From assembly GCF_032854445.1 (NCBI RefSeq), contig NC_088302.1, forward strand, positions 57,886,237 to 57,950,236: a stretch of DNA of 64,000 bases, given 5' to 3'. Origin of the DNA: Liolophura sinensis. Taxonomy: Eukaryota > Mollusca > Polyplacophora > Chitonida > Chitonidae. This document shows positions 1-10,820 of this stretch, piece by piece; positions within the stretch are counted from its first letter, which is position 1; each line of letters starts with the position of its first letter. The position numbers and the translations under genes were made by a program. The notes below the pieces were generated by a model. That model ran no database searches. It had not been told where the DNA came from and was given only the letters and a program-made list of their open reading frames with translations.

Positions 1-84
1 AACCCGCAGTGGTCTCAGCCAAATTTCAGCACTAGAATCTGTGCTATATTCAGAAAGTGTAATCCTTATTAACGATAATACTGT

Positions 85-243
85 CATTCCTTTGTCATCA
101 AGGACAGATGATATGACAACAGTTTAGCCATCTTAAACCATTCCTTTGTCATCAAGGACAGATGATATGACAATAGTTTGGCCATATTACACCATTCCTT
201 TGTCATCATGGATAGTTCCAAGACAACTGTTTAGCCATCTTGC
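85..243. repeat. 54-bp tandem repeat, about 3 copies
   Basis: The motif CATTCCTTTGTCATCA recurs at 85, 139 and 193, each followed by closely similar sequence, which gives a 54-bp period. The last unit is degenerate. No coding signal is seen. Confidence 0.8.
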
Positions 244-264
244 ACTATGTCTTAGCCATTATGG

Positions 265-888
265 ACACATCCTACAGCATTCGCAGTATCTACAAAAGCA
301 CACATCCTACAGCAGTCACAGCATCTACAGAAGCACACATCCTACAGCGGTCACAGTATCTACAGAAGCACACATCCTACAGGAGTCACAGTATCTATAG
401 AAGCACACATCCTACAGCAGTCACAGCATCTACAGAAGCACACATCCTACAGCAGTCACAGTATCTACAGAAGCACACATCCTACAGCAGTCACAGTATC
501 TACAGAAGCACACATCCTACAGCAGTCACAGTATCTACAGAAGCACACATCCTACAGCAGTCACAGCATCTACAGAAGCACAAGTCCTACAGCTGTCACA
601 GTATCTACAGAAGCACACATCCTACAGCAGTCACAGTATCTACAGATTTATTTATTTATTTGATCGGTGTTTCACGCCGTACTCAAGAATATTTCACTTA
701 TACGAAACAGCATGAACTGGACTTGAACTCACAGTGACCGCATTGGTGAGAGACTCCTGGGTAGAACGCTAACCAACTGAGCCACGGAGGCCCCCGCAGT
801 ATCTACAGAAGCACACATCCTACAGCAGTCACAGTATCCACAGAAGCACATACCCTACAGCAGTCACAGTATCTACAGAAGCACATCA
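265..888. repeat. 35-bp minisatellite split by a SINE
   Basis: Units of the type CAGTCACAGTATCTACAGAA plus AGCACACATCCTA repeat every 35 bp from about 265 to 645 and resume at 797-888. The interruption at 646-796 is a SINE. Forward reading frames through this array are a by-product of the repeat and not genes. Confidence 0.9.
646..796 (-). mobile_element. tRNA-derived SINE, internally deleted, minus orientation
   Basis: The (AAAT)n tail reads as TTTATTTATTTGATCGGTGT at the left. The tRNA-like head reads as its complement at the right and ends CCACGGAGGCCCC. The central body found in other copies is missing. CAGTATCTACAG stands on both sides (634-645 and 797-808). It fits a target duplication, although the host array repeats the same word. 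Confidence 0.8.
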
Positions 889-1445
889 GAATGAGATGTC
901 TGTTGCTGTTCAGGTGAGTTTCCAACCTTGTTTGAAATAACTAAAAGTAAATGATTTGTCTTGTAAGATTTCAGTTAATTTATTCACTGAACAGCCAGTC
1001 AGTGATATGTTTGATTCAACTATGACACACATGTCCATCATGTTTTTCACATAATACTGTCCATGAATTATAAATACTATTTCAATGAACTCAATAAAAT
1101 ACTGCCACTACACAACAGGTAATGGACACATTCACACTGTAAACGTTCTGCGACAGAGAAAAGTTGGTACAACTGCCTCACATGAAGAAGAAGCTAGGAT
1201 AGACCCAAATGATGAACTCTACAAGTTGGAGACAATAAGCATCAGTAGCATCTGGATGGGTGGATGATCACGCCTCCTAGAGTAGTCTCCCCTGATCCCA
1301 AACTATGTCACAAACACATCAAGTGCACTTTTTAGTCGCGAAGATGAAATTGTGTTTATGCACTTGAACTAGGTGATTTTCTAGGTGTGCAAAATTCTGT
1401 TTGCAGACACGAAGTAAGGCCCTTGGTGTGCTATACTGCACAGAC
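889..1445. other. No gene recognised
   Basis: Just after the 35-bp array a good 5' splice-site match, GTTCAG then GTGAGTTT, occurs at 911-918, so a short exon ending at 913 is conceivable. No homology supports it. An open frame at 1085-1267 has no recognisable product. Confidence 0.4.
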
Positions 1446-2517
1446 TACTGTCAAGTACTAATTATTCCCTGGAATTTATTTTTGCGGATTTTCTCCATAA
1501 ATATGTTCGTGGGAATTAACTTTCATGTATTTAAGAGAAAAAAATCTTAAAATTTTCTAAGATATGATAAGGCCGAAATTATTCAAGCACGTCAAACAGG
1601 TATCTCGGAAGGTTTTGCAGCAACCTGCGGATGGTCGTTGGTTTCCCCCGGGGTCTGCCCGGTTTACACCCACCATAATGCTGGCCGCCGTCATGTAAGT
1701 GAAACATTCTTGAGTATAGCGTAGACCACCAATCAAATAAATAAACAAGTATCATCATGGTGGCTTTAATACTCCTTTGTTTCGTGTGCTGTCATCATCG
1801 TGATCTGGATCAGAGATTAAAACTATGGGGGATGGATTATGACGACGTAAGAAGATAACTTTCGCACCTACTGTGAGCAGTACTCAAACAGGTGTCACTT
1901 CTTTTTGAATTATTGATGAGTACTTTTAAACACCTGGCAAAGTGACCTGTCACCTTTTGTGCAGTTCAACACCACACATATGAATTCACCATTATCGATG
2001 CCAATCACTCATGTTTTATCCAGCATCACGATAACTTTTGCATTGTTTTCAGTTTTAATCGGCCTCTGTGGCAGGTCAGAAACCGCAAACACTGCCGTAG
2101 CTGTCAAACGGCCAATGTGTTGTTGTACTCAATTCGCAGTTTGTTAGAAGCTCACTCATTGGACCACAGGAGAGACACAGTCAATGGGATAGCGTGTATT
2201 AGAGACACATTCATTTGAAGACAGCACGTGCTGTTGTCTACTTTTCTGTCACTTTACGGGCATAATGAAGATTGATCAAACTAAAGACAAATAAACTCCC
2301 ACTTTGTCTTATACCCACCAAGCCTTCGCACTAGAGTTTGTATGTATTTAAACCATAATTTCCCTTCCCTGCTGTTAAAAATAAAAAAAATAATAATAAT
2401 CTCAGTGCAACTCCCGTCACCCTGGCAAAGATTTCGCTTTCGATGTTTCTCGCTGGAATTATTTTTCGCGGCAAGTTATTGACCGCAAAATCCGTGAAAA
2501 TTAAGTACTTCGCAGTA
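1446..2517 (+). mobile_element. TA-flanked MITE-like DNA transposon, copy 1 (SINE inside)
   Basis: This is a non-autonomous element of about 0.93 kb once the nested SINE is removed. Its ends are imperfect inverted repeats beginning TACTGTCAAGTACT and, on the other strand at the right end, TACTGCGAAGTACTT. Both continue into TTTTCGCG-like sequence. A second copy in the opposite orientation lies at 40505-41449 and aligns along the whole length, including the stretches around CACCTGGCAAAGTGACCTGT and CATTGGACCACAGGAGAG. No transposase is visible. The orientation label is arbitrary. Confidence 0.75.
1605..1743 (+). mobile_element. 5'-truncated SINE nested in the MITE
   Basis: It carries the SINE 3' body (CCATAATGCTGGCCGCCGTC) and an AAATAAATAAA tail. 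It is flanked by AACAGGTATC (1595-1604) and AACAAGTATC (1744-1753), a 10-bp target duplication with one mismatch. The other MITE copy has the uninterrupted empty site near 41325-41335, which confirms the insertion. Confidence 0.9.
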
Positions 2518-3120
2518 TTTTTTCCAGGCCGAGCTGGGTGGTGAGGCTGTCGGAAGGGGCAGTAATGCAGTGCACTTGCAGGCCTATAGGTGATAACAGA
2601 GAACTCCGGCCTTACATGTGGCAGTGTGGCTTTCCAGTAAACGTTACCAGCTGTCTGGTGGAATAATGTACCAGGCTCTCCATCCAGTACATTCCTAGTG
2701 AGACCAGAAGAACATGATTCTTCTGTAGATATTATTTTCACAGCTGTTTTCTCTCATGCCAAGCAAGGCTACTCTCCTCACTGTGTCCTCTGGTAACTCT
2801 CTGACCACTGGTCAGTCTCCAGAGTTACCAGACCCTGAACAATTCTACAGATTTATAACCTGGTGTTTTCATGTTTTAAGTGGCACATGGAATGCTAAAG
2901 GCCAAACTGGTAATAGAAATAGGACTTTTCTGGGTACAAGAAATCCATGTTTGTGTCTTCTTTATTTTGACACACACTTGTGTATTGAGAACTCATTTAT
3001 ATAATAGGTAGTACTGTGTTTTGAGAAGTCATTTATATAATACATAGGTTAAAACACGACACCTTGACTAGCAGTTTATTACACATTAATTGTTAGTTAC
3101 ACTCCTGCAACCATATCACC
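2518..3120. other. No gene recognised
   Basis: Unique-looking AT-rich sequence. The open frames at 2331-2741 (minus) and 2756-3004 (plus) have no recognisable motif, and the first overlaps the MITE end. Confidence 0.4.
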
Positions 3121-3235
3121 AGGCACATGAATGTAACCACATGGCACAGGAATGTAACCACATGGCACAGGAATGTAACCACATGGCACATGAATGTATT
3201 AAACCACATGTTGCATATGTGTAACCACATACTTC
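3121..3235. repeat. 21-bp tandem repeat
   Basis: Units of the type ACCACATGGCACAGGAATGTA repeat about five times, and the last copies are degenerate. Confidence 0.8.
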
Positions 3236-3825
3236 TAAAACTGAATTTTTGTCACATTCACGAATCTGCTTTCTAGAAAGTGCCCTTCAACCTTGTCACC
3301 ATCCTGTGCAGAGCCCACATGATTCCCTTGAAATCTACAGACATCTAGGTAAAGGCCAACTTCAGGGCGTTAAGTTATCTGTGTTTGCACAATCTCACAG
3401 CCGCCCTGCACTCAGTCCACAAAATTGGCAGCATTAGACACATGTATCAGCGTAACACTGCATGGTGTGCACAAAGCCGGATTATCACATGGCTTCGTAG
3501 GGCTCGCTAATACAGCAGTCGATGTAGGTGTTGTGTAGGTGCTGAGACAGGTGTGATTAGCACACAACCTCACTGGAGGAGCAACTGTTTTTCACCTCAA
3601 CTTCTATTCACATATTTCTGTGGTGACTCTTGCATGTATGTGTACACTGCATCATACATAGGGCTAGCCACCCCTCCACATCGCCCCCACCCCACAGCAA
3701 CCCCCATCCCAATAAGTACAGACCTCTCTAAAATCCAGTCATGCAATCAATTTGATTTTGACACCATCCTTAACAGCACAATATAACAATGAGATTACCA
3801 TTCCATTTTTTGCTTTGACCACTTC
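3236..3825. other. No gene recognised
   Basis: No coding, RNA or repeat signal can be supported. Two short open frames (3249-3437 and 3553-3786) lack any known motif. Confidence 0.4.
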
Positions 3826-4554
3826 AGTGGCCTATTGGTTAGAGCACATGCCTCAAAGACTGGAGACCTGGGATTAACCATGGGAGTCCGGTTAGAGCAA
3901 ATGCCTCAAAGACTGGAGACCTGGCATGAAACACGGGAGTCTGGTTAGAGCACGTGCCTCAAAGACTGGAGGCCTGGCATTAAACATGGGAGTCCGGTCA
4001 GAGCACGTGCCTCAAAGACTGGAGGCCTGGCATTAAACATGGGAGTCTGGTCAGAGCACATGCCTCAAAGACTGGAGACCTGGCATTAAACATGGGAGTC
4101 TGGTCAGAGCACGCGCCTCAAAGACTGGAGGCCTGGCATTAACCATGGGAGTCCGGTCAGAGCACGTGCCTCAAAGACTGGAGACCTGGCATTAAACATG
4201 GGAGTCCGGTCAGAGCACATGTCTCAATGACTGGAGACATGGCATTAAACATGGGAGTCTGGTCAGAGCACATGCCTCAAAGACTGGGGACCTGGCATTA
4301 AAAATGGGAGTCCGGTCAGAGCACATGCCTCAATGACTGGAGACCTGGCATTAAACATGGGAGTCCGGTCAGAGCACATGCCTCAATGACTGGAGACCTG
4401 GCATTAAACATGGGAGTCTGGTCAGAGCACGCGCCTCAAAGACTGGAGGCCTGGCATTAACCATGGGAGTCCGGTCAGAGCACGTGCCTCAAAGACTGGA
4501 GACCTGGCATTAAACATGGGAGTCCGGTCAGAGCAAATGCCTCAAAGACTGGAG
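3826..4554 (+). repeat. 53-bp minisatellite with a tRNA-like seed
   Basis: About 13 units of 53 bp run into the assembly gap. The first unit reads CAGTGGCCTATTGGTTAGAG then CACATGCCTCAAAGACTGGAG. This resembles the D-arm/A-box and anticodon arm of a tRNA or of a tRNA-derived SINE head. Later units keep GTCAGAGCAC followed by TGCCTCAAAGACTGGAG but replace the T-arm (B-box) with GGCATTAAACATGG. I infer that a tRNA-like head was amplified in tandem. No complete tRNA can be folded from it. Confidence 0.75.
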
Positions 4555-4754
4555 NNNNNNNNNNNNNNNNNNNNNNNNNNNNNNNNNNNNNNNNNNNNNN
4601 NNNNNNNNNNNNNNNNNNNNNNNNNNNNNNNNNNNNNNNNNNNNNNNNNNNNNNNNNNNNNNNNNNNNNNNNNNNNNNNNNNNNNNNNNNNNNNNNNNNN
4701 NNNNNNNNNNNNNNNNNNNNNNNNNNNNNNNNNNNNNNNNNNNNNNNNNNNNNN
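4555..4754. other. Assembly gap (200 N)
   Basis: Exactly 200 N separate the 53-bp array from the 48-bp array. The round number suggests a placeholder, so the true distance and the junction between the arrays are unknown. Confidence 0.97.
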
Positions 4755-6315
4755 ACACCAGTATGAAACATGCACCATGATACTGTTACCTCTGGGCATG
4801 TTTACACCAGTATGAACATGCACCATGATACTGTTACCTCTGGGCATGTTTACACCAGTATGAACATGCACCATGATACTGTTACCTCTGGGCACTTTTA
4901 CACCAGTATGAACATGAACCATGATACTGTTACCTCTCGGCATGTTTACACCAGTATGAACATGCACCATGATACTGTTACCTCTGGGCACTTTCACACC
5001 AGTATGAACATGCACCATGATACTGTTACCTCTGGGCACTTTACACCAGTATGAACATGCACCATGATACTGTTACCTCTGGGCACTTTTACACCAGTAT
5101 GAACATCCACCATGATACTGTTACCTTTGGCACTTTTACACCAGTATGAACATGCACCATGATACTGTTACTCTGGGCACTTTTACACCAGTATGAACAT
5201 GCACCATGATACTGTTACCTCTGGGCATGTTTACACCAGTATGAACATGCACCATGATACTATTACCTCTGGGCACTTTTACACCAGTATGAACATGTAC
5301 CATGATACTGTTACCTCTGGGCATGTTTACACCAGTATGAACATGCACCATGATACTGTTACCTCTGGGCATGTTTACACCAGTATGAACATGCACCATG
5401 ATACTGTTACCTCTGGGCACTTTTACACCAGTATGAACATGCACCATGATACTGTTACCTCTGGGCATGTTTACACCAGTATGAACATGCACCATGACAT
5501 TGTTGCCTCTGGGCACTTTTACACCAGTATGAACATGCACCATGATACTGTTACCTCTGGCACTTTTACACCAGTATGAACATGCACCCATGATACTGTT
5601 ACTTCTGGCACTTTTACACAGTATGAAAATGCACCATGATACTGTACCTCTGGGCATGTTTACACCAGTATGAACACGCACCATGATACTGTTACCTCTG
5701 GGCACTTTTACACCAGTATGAACATGCGCCATGATACTGCTACCTCTGGCACTTTTACACAAGTATGAACATGCACCATGATACTGTTACTTCTGGGCAC
5801 GTTTACACCAGTATGAAATGCACCATGATACTGTTACCATCTGGGCATGTTTACACCAGTATGAACATGCACCATGATACTGTTACCTCTGGGCACTTTT
5901 ACACAAGTATGAACATGCACCATGATATTGTTACCTCTGGGAATGTTTACACCAGTATGAACATGCACCATGATACTGTTACCTCTGGGCATGTTTACAC
6001 CAGTATGAACATGCACCATGATACTGTTACCTCTGGGCACTTTCACACCAGTATGAACATGTACCATGATACTGTTACCTCTGGGCACTTTCACACCAGT
6101 ACGAACCTGCACCATGATACTGTTACCTCTGGGCATGTTTACACAGTATGAACATGCGCCATGATACTGTTACCTCTGGGCACTTTTACACCAGTATGAA
6201 CATGCGCCATGATACTGTTACCTCTGGGCTTTTTTACACCAGTATGAACACGCACCATGATACTGTTACCTCTGGGCACTTTCACACCAGTATGAACATG
6301 CACCATGGCAGTTTC
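4755..6315. repeat. 48-bp minisatellite, about 32 copies
   Basis: The unit is GAACATGCACCATGATACTG then TTACCTCTGGGCATGTTTACACCAGTAT, with few differences between copies. Because 48 is a multiple of 3, it gives long open frames on both strands. They are interrupted at indel-bearing units and I do not regard them as genes. Confidence 0.95.
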
Positions 6316-6350
6316 CACCAGTAGACTTTGCACCAATACATCTACTCCAT

Positions 6351-6612
6351 CTTAATAATTCAAATAATGGTATATGACTATGTGTGTTTTAGCAATAATG
6401 TACTTCACTTAATAATTCAAATAATGGTATATGACTATGGGTGTTTTATGAATAATGTACTTCACTTAATAATTCAAATTAATGGTATATAACTATGTGT
6501 GTTTTATGAATAATGTACTTCACTTAATAATTCCAAATAATGGTATATGACTATGTGTGTTTTATGAATAGTGTGCTCCCACTTAATAATTCAAATAATG
6601 GTATATGACTCG
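6351..6612. repeat. 57-bp tandem repeat, about 4.5 copies
   Basis: The unit begins CTTAATAATTCAAATAATGG, continues TATATGACTATGTGTGTTTT and recurs every 57 bp. It is AT-rich and non-coding. Confidence 0.9.
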
Positions 6613-6984
6613 AAACAAGGGATTTACTGCAAAAGTTATCCAAGTCTTACAGGATGTACAATTCTCTTTTCCCACATACAATGTGCTTGGTTGAGACAAA
6701 GCTGTTAGAATCAGCCCAAGACAGGCCATAGGTAATCCAGCTAAACGATCTCCTGCCTTATTTAACATTCTGATGCCCACTGAACAAATGAATGTCATGC
6801 AGCACAATAAAACATTAAGGTAGTACTTTTAACATTGTTGAATTAATATTACAAAAGTTTAGCTATAAACAAACATGTGCGCTGCTGATATGCCATAATA
6901 ACTCGGGATAAATTAAAAAATCACACCAAATATGAATCTTAAATCAAACCGCTGGTATTTAAATATGGTTCCAGAAGTTCAAAT
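6613..6984. other. No gene recognised
   Basis: AT-rich sequence without a recognisable gene or element. A minus-strand frame at 6583-6807 overlaps the repeat and shows no motif. Confidence 0.4.
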
Positions 6985-7215
6985 TAGGGTGAGGTGATGT
7001 TGAGGTGATGGGGGGGATGGTGGGGGGGAGATGGGGGGGGGAGAGATGGGGTGGGGTGGGGGTGGGGGGGAGAGATCGGGTGGGGTGGGGGTGGGGTAGA
7101 GATGGGGGGAGATGGTGGGGTGGGGTAGGGGAGATGGTGGGGGGGAGAGATGGGTAGAGAGGGCAGGGGGTGTAAACAGACCAGTTTTAGGAGGGGGTGA
7201 AGGTTGTTGTGGGGG
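6985..7215. repeat. G-rich low-complexity tract
   Basis: A dense series of runs of 4-8 G separated by A, T or GA (for example GGTGGGGGGGAGATGGGGGG). The plus strand could form G-quadruplexes. It lies about 210 bp beyond the donor of the PDZ-gene exon, so in that gene's transcript it would be a C-rich intronic stretch. Confidence 0.9.
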
Positions 7216-7425
7216 GAGGGAATCTTGTGTTACCTGTACAAATGAATAATCAGGCTAGCTGTGTTAGGGACTATGTAGGCCAGTCAGCTGACCAGGTGTA
7301 GATGAACACTGGTGCAATGTCACAGTGTGAACACTTCCCGACAAAATAAAGTTTACTTAAGCTCCGCTTATTTGCCATCGGAGACTATCCGATTTACCGG
7401 CTTTTGGTAAAGTGTGCCAACTTAC

Positions 7426-7719
7426 CTCAGCTACCCTTAGCGGGGTCCTAACGTCTGCTCCCCCACACAGCGTGAAGCCCCACGGTCCCCCACCCTTGAG
7501 CACCACCCTCATAGAGTGCACTGTCTGTACGGCTGGCAGGGGTAGGGACCCCTCGTCATCGCTCAGTTCCGTGTCCACAGCGCCGGCGTCCGTGCCTTCC
7601 AGAAGTGCCATAAGTTCTGCCAGGGTGGGTACGGGGTTAGCAGAGCCCTCCAGTTCCCCTGGGTCACATTTATATGTAATGTTGTTGTTATTTGTCTGTG
7701 TCTGCTGGAGTTCTGCCAT
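7426..7719 (-). CDS. First coding exon of a PDZ-domain protein
   Basis: The exon encodes 98 residues from an ATG at 7719 to a strong donor (CTGAG then GTAAGT, exon end 7426, phase 0). Residues 1-68 form an acidic, Gln/Asn-containing leader (QTQTNNNNI, later ELSDDEG). From about residue 70 it enters a PDZ domain: MRVVLKGGGPWGFTLCGG carries the GGxPWGF-type carboxylate-binding loop seen in PDLIM, synaptopodin-2 and Shroom-type PDZ domains. The exon breaks at TPLRVAE, where such domains continue with a beta-strand and basic turn. Later exons would lie at lower coordinates, but I could not find the rest of the PDZ domain in the arrays there. The family member is undetermined. A role as a cytoskeletal adaptor is only inferred from the PDZ type. 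Confidence 0.7.
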
Positions 7720-8604
7720 TATGAAGTTACCTCACCCTACAGATCGAGGACTTACTCACTCTCCGGATATCGGGCCCTCTGTTTACTGAACATCACAGCT
7801 AAGTCCCTCTATCACGGCATATCGGATCACACAACAAGTCAGCGAGTTACAAAAGTCAAAACCATCGCTGGAAATTAAAAACGTAAAGTTTCCATGTAGG
7901 TATAAACATTATGATATGGGCCTGTCCTGGGGTTGAGGCGTCCACTGCCTTGTATGTGCTCCGTCATTCACTATCCTCTGTCCCACAGCCGCATTTCAAA
8001 CGACGCAGACTGATAATTGCTCTGCGCATGCCAGGCTTCTCCGATAGCTTCGCATTCCGAAGCGCTTGCCACTGGCAGGGGCAGTTTTAGGGTTTTCCTG
8101 GGGCGTCTGGGCATTCAACGTGAAAAAAGGAAACAGATATAGGCGAAAGATCACCCCTACACTCTTTATCCCCGAGGGTTTGATTCGCTTTACCTGTGAC
8201 ATTTTTTATTTTACTGTTTTTAGGCTTACAAATCACGTTCAGTCGTTTTACGAAGATGATTCTGCTTGCTCGAATCCGTGCAGCTGAAGAGTGATTAGGG
8301 GCCTAATGCCCGCTGAGACTTTTGTTTTAGTCGTTTCGTTACCAATCTATAATGATAGGCGTAGAACAAATTAATATAAGCCAATAGACAGAATTGACAG
8401 AAATGACAAATTAGCGAAACAAAGTGAAGGGACAAAAGGGAGTTACTCTAAAAGCGTGATCTGTTATTATCCGTTCTACAAAGTTTAACAACTTCTGTAA
8501 TTCTTTCACCACATCGGTTTAGTTTTTACCCGAATTAAAATGTCACACATGCGATAGAGCTGGTATGAGCCGTATATTACATAGGCCTAGAAGGCCTATA
8601 TCAC
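7720..8604. other. Upstream region of the PDZ gene; no other gene seen
   Basis: Lies 5' of the minus-strand PDZ exon and should contain its leader and promoter, but no TATA box or other element can be fixed. Small open frames at 7996-8287 overlap each other on opposite strands and show no motif. Confidence 0.35.
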
Positions 8605-9794
8605 ATGGTTTAGATTTATTGGTTTATTAATATTCAGAGTCAACAGGCCAGGAGCACACGTACAGGTCTGATAACAGGGATAGGTACAGAGTAACAGAAG
8701 CGTACAATACACATATGTAGAGAGACAGGTAAATATAAAATACAATTTTTGTACAAAGATAGTGTAAACACAGGTAAACATATGATGTAATTCTTGATAC
8801 AGAAATGTTATAAGCCCACGTGTAAACATAGGTGAATATATAAAACTATTCTTGTTGAAATTTCATAAAAAAAAATAAGAATTGTTAACCGTTATAATCA
8901 TGAAATATGTTAATCACAGAAAAACCGTTAAAAAAGAATCGAGTGAACTGACCTTCTAAAAGATTGTTGTGAAGAAAAATTTCTATGGAATGATTAGAAC
9001 GCATTATAGGAATTCATGGCTGGAGGGAAAAAGGAATGTTTTCGAGCGTTAATTCTAGTTGACGCAGGTCAGAAAGTTGCCGTTTGTCGTAAGGCCCGGG
9101 CAGGAAAACTAAAGTTGACCGTCTATACTAGGTAAGGCGAGTCAACGATAGAGTTACATTTTTGTAAGAACTTTAAATCTGCAGATCTGCGGCGATCAGA
9201 TAGTATGGGCAGCTGGAAATGTTTACGCAAACCACTGTATTTTTCAGACGAATAAGCGTCTTTAGTTTTAAAACATAGATATTTGATGGACTTTTTATGA
9301 ACGGACTCTAACTTGTCTGAGAGATATTTTTGGGTGGGGGGCCATATAATTGACCCATACTCCAAGTTGGAGCGAACTAAAGACCTGTACAGGGATACAA
9401 GTGACTTGGGTTTTGTAAAAGAAATGCACGATGGCTTGAGAAAACCAAGCATTTTATAACCTTTCCTAACGGTATAGATGAATTGTATTCTAAAATACAG
9501 ATTACTGGTTAATGTTATCCCAAGATCTTTCGCAGTCTCAACTCTTTCAAGTGCATGTCCGTCTATGCTATAATTGGATATGACTATGTTGGTCTTATTC
9601 GTGAATGAACATATGTACAATACTGGTGTCGTATCATCATAAGTAAATATATCATGGTGTATCCTAGCACATTGAGAATAAGCTGTTTTAAACACACAGA
9701 ATTCTATGTTCTGTGATACCAGTGGTGCCCGTGGGCCGTCAATAGCACACAGACCATGTGCGTGAACTAAATGCATATCTAGGTTGTTCCACAA
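8605..9794 (-). mobile_element. 5'-truncated LINE (Jockey/CR1-like), 3' end
   Basis: A minus-strand non-LTR retrotransposon fragment. It holds the C-terminal part of a reverse-transcriptase ORF (9123-9794) followed by a 3' non-coding stretch. That stretch ends near 8605 in AT-rich sequence (on the minus strand AATAAACCAATAAATCTAAA). Such a tail after the stop is usual for these elements. The 5' end, endonuclease and RT catalytic core are absent. No clear target-site duplication was found. Confidence 0.6.
9123..9794 (-). pseudogene. LINE reverse-transcriptase C-terminal fragment
   Basis: An open frame of 223 codons. From about residue 80 it shows the conserved post-catalytic region of Jockey/CR1-class reverse transcriptases: RVETAKDLGITLTSNLYF, then KMLGFLKPSC, then SLYRSLVRSNLEYGSIIWPP, then LESVHKKSIKYLCFK. 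This is the thumb/connection region that follows the YxDD palm motif. The palm itself is not present and the first 75 residues are poorly conserved, so the copy is 5'-truncated and probably not functional. The residual open frame suggests a fairly recent insertion. Confidence 0.75.
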
Positions 9795-10189
9795 CGGTGA
9801 AACACACTGATGCGTGTATAATAAGAGTGGATATGACGCAATGTTTAATACATATTATATACCTAGATACCTTTTTGTGTTGACCAACATTATGAGCCTT
9901 TACAACATGTACATCATGTAGGTCTATATACTAAGGCGATTGTCCTCGTGCAGAAAATATATAAGTTTCACTCAATAGTGAGTACGGCATAAAACACCAA
10001 TCAAATAAATAAATAAATAAATAAATCATCCAATAGTGCAACGTATTTCCAAGCCTAAGCCTGTATGAATCCCTGGAAATATTCATGCATGCAAATAATT
10101 CCTTGCAGTTTTTTTTAACACCTTTATGTATTTATTACCTTTGTCTGTTAATCACTGTATAGCTTTTACAAGCTTCTGTTCTCTTAGCT
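9795..10189. other. AT-rich spacer with a SINE tail
   Basis: No gene. The only recognisable piece is the SINE 3' end at 9977-10025. Confidence 0.4.
9977..10025 (+). mobile_element. SINE 3' tail fragment
   Basis: GTGAGTACGGCATAAAACAC followed by CAATCAAATAAATAAATAAA matches the 3' terminus of the family seen elsewhere in the window. The rest of the element is missing. Confidence 0.8.
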
Positions 10190-10820
10190 TGCTAGTGTAC
10201 AACTGAAGCGTATTACACGTGTGTAGTGCACAGGGCAGGTTGGAGCCGACCGTGTACTACTGGAGTGTATTACACATGTATAGTACAGAGGGCAGGTTAC
10301 AGATGACTGTGTACAACTGAAGCGTGTTACACATACATAGTGCTCAGAGCAGGTTGTAGCTGACTGTGTACAAATGAAGTGTATAACACATGTGTAGTGT
10401 GTAGGGCAGGTTGCAGCTGACTGTTTACAACTGAAGCGTATTAGACATGTATAGTACATAGGGCAGGTTGTAGCTGACTGTGTACAACTGAAGCGTATTA
10501 CACATGTATAGTACATAGGGCAGGTTGTAGCCGACTGTGTACAACTGAAGCGTATTACACATGTACACAACATAGGGCAGGTTGCAGCTGACTGTGTACA
10601 ACTGAAGCGTATTACACATGTGTATACATGCAGAGGGCAGGTTGTAGCTGACTGTGTACAACTGAAGCACATTAAACATGTATGGTACAGAGGGCAGGTT
10701 GTAGCTGACTGTGTACAACTGAAGCGTATTACACATGTATACAACATAGGGCAGGTTGCAGCTGACTGTGTACAACTGAATCGTATTACACACGTATACG
10801 GCATAGGGCAGGTTCCAGTT
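10190..10820. repeat. 57-bp minisatellite, about 11 copies
   Basis: The unit is TGTGTACAACTGAAGCGTAT then TACACATGTATAGTACATAGGGCAGGTTGTAGCTGAC, recurring every 57 bp. Long minus-strand frames across it come from the multiple-of-three period. Confidence 0.93.

Noticed and set aside
1085-1267. Plus-strand 60-codon frame
   Set aside because: Looks moderately protein-like at its end but has no recognisable motif, splice support or neighbour.
3826-3895. A tRNA gene
   Set aside because: A-box-like and anticodon-arm-like parts are present but there is no T-arm or acceptor stem pairing, and the segment is repeated in tandem.
4542-6336. Open frames on both strands in the 48-bp array, some crossing the N gap
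   Set aside because: The period is a multiple of 3 and the unit lacks stops in some frames; the N run is translated as X. Not a gene.
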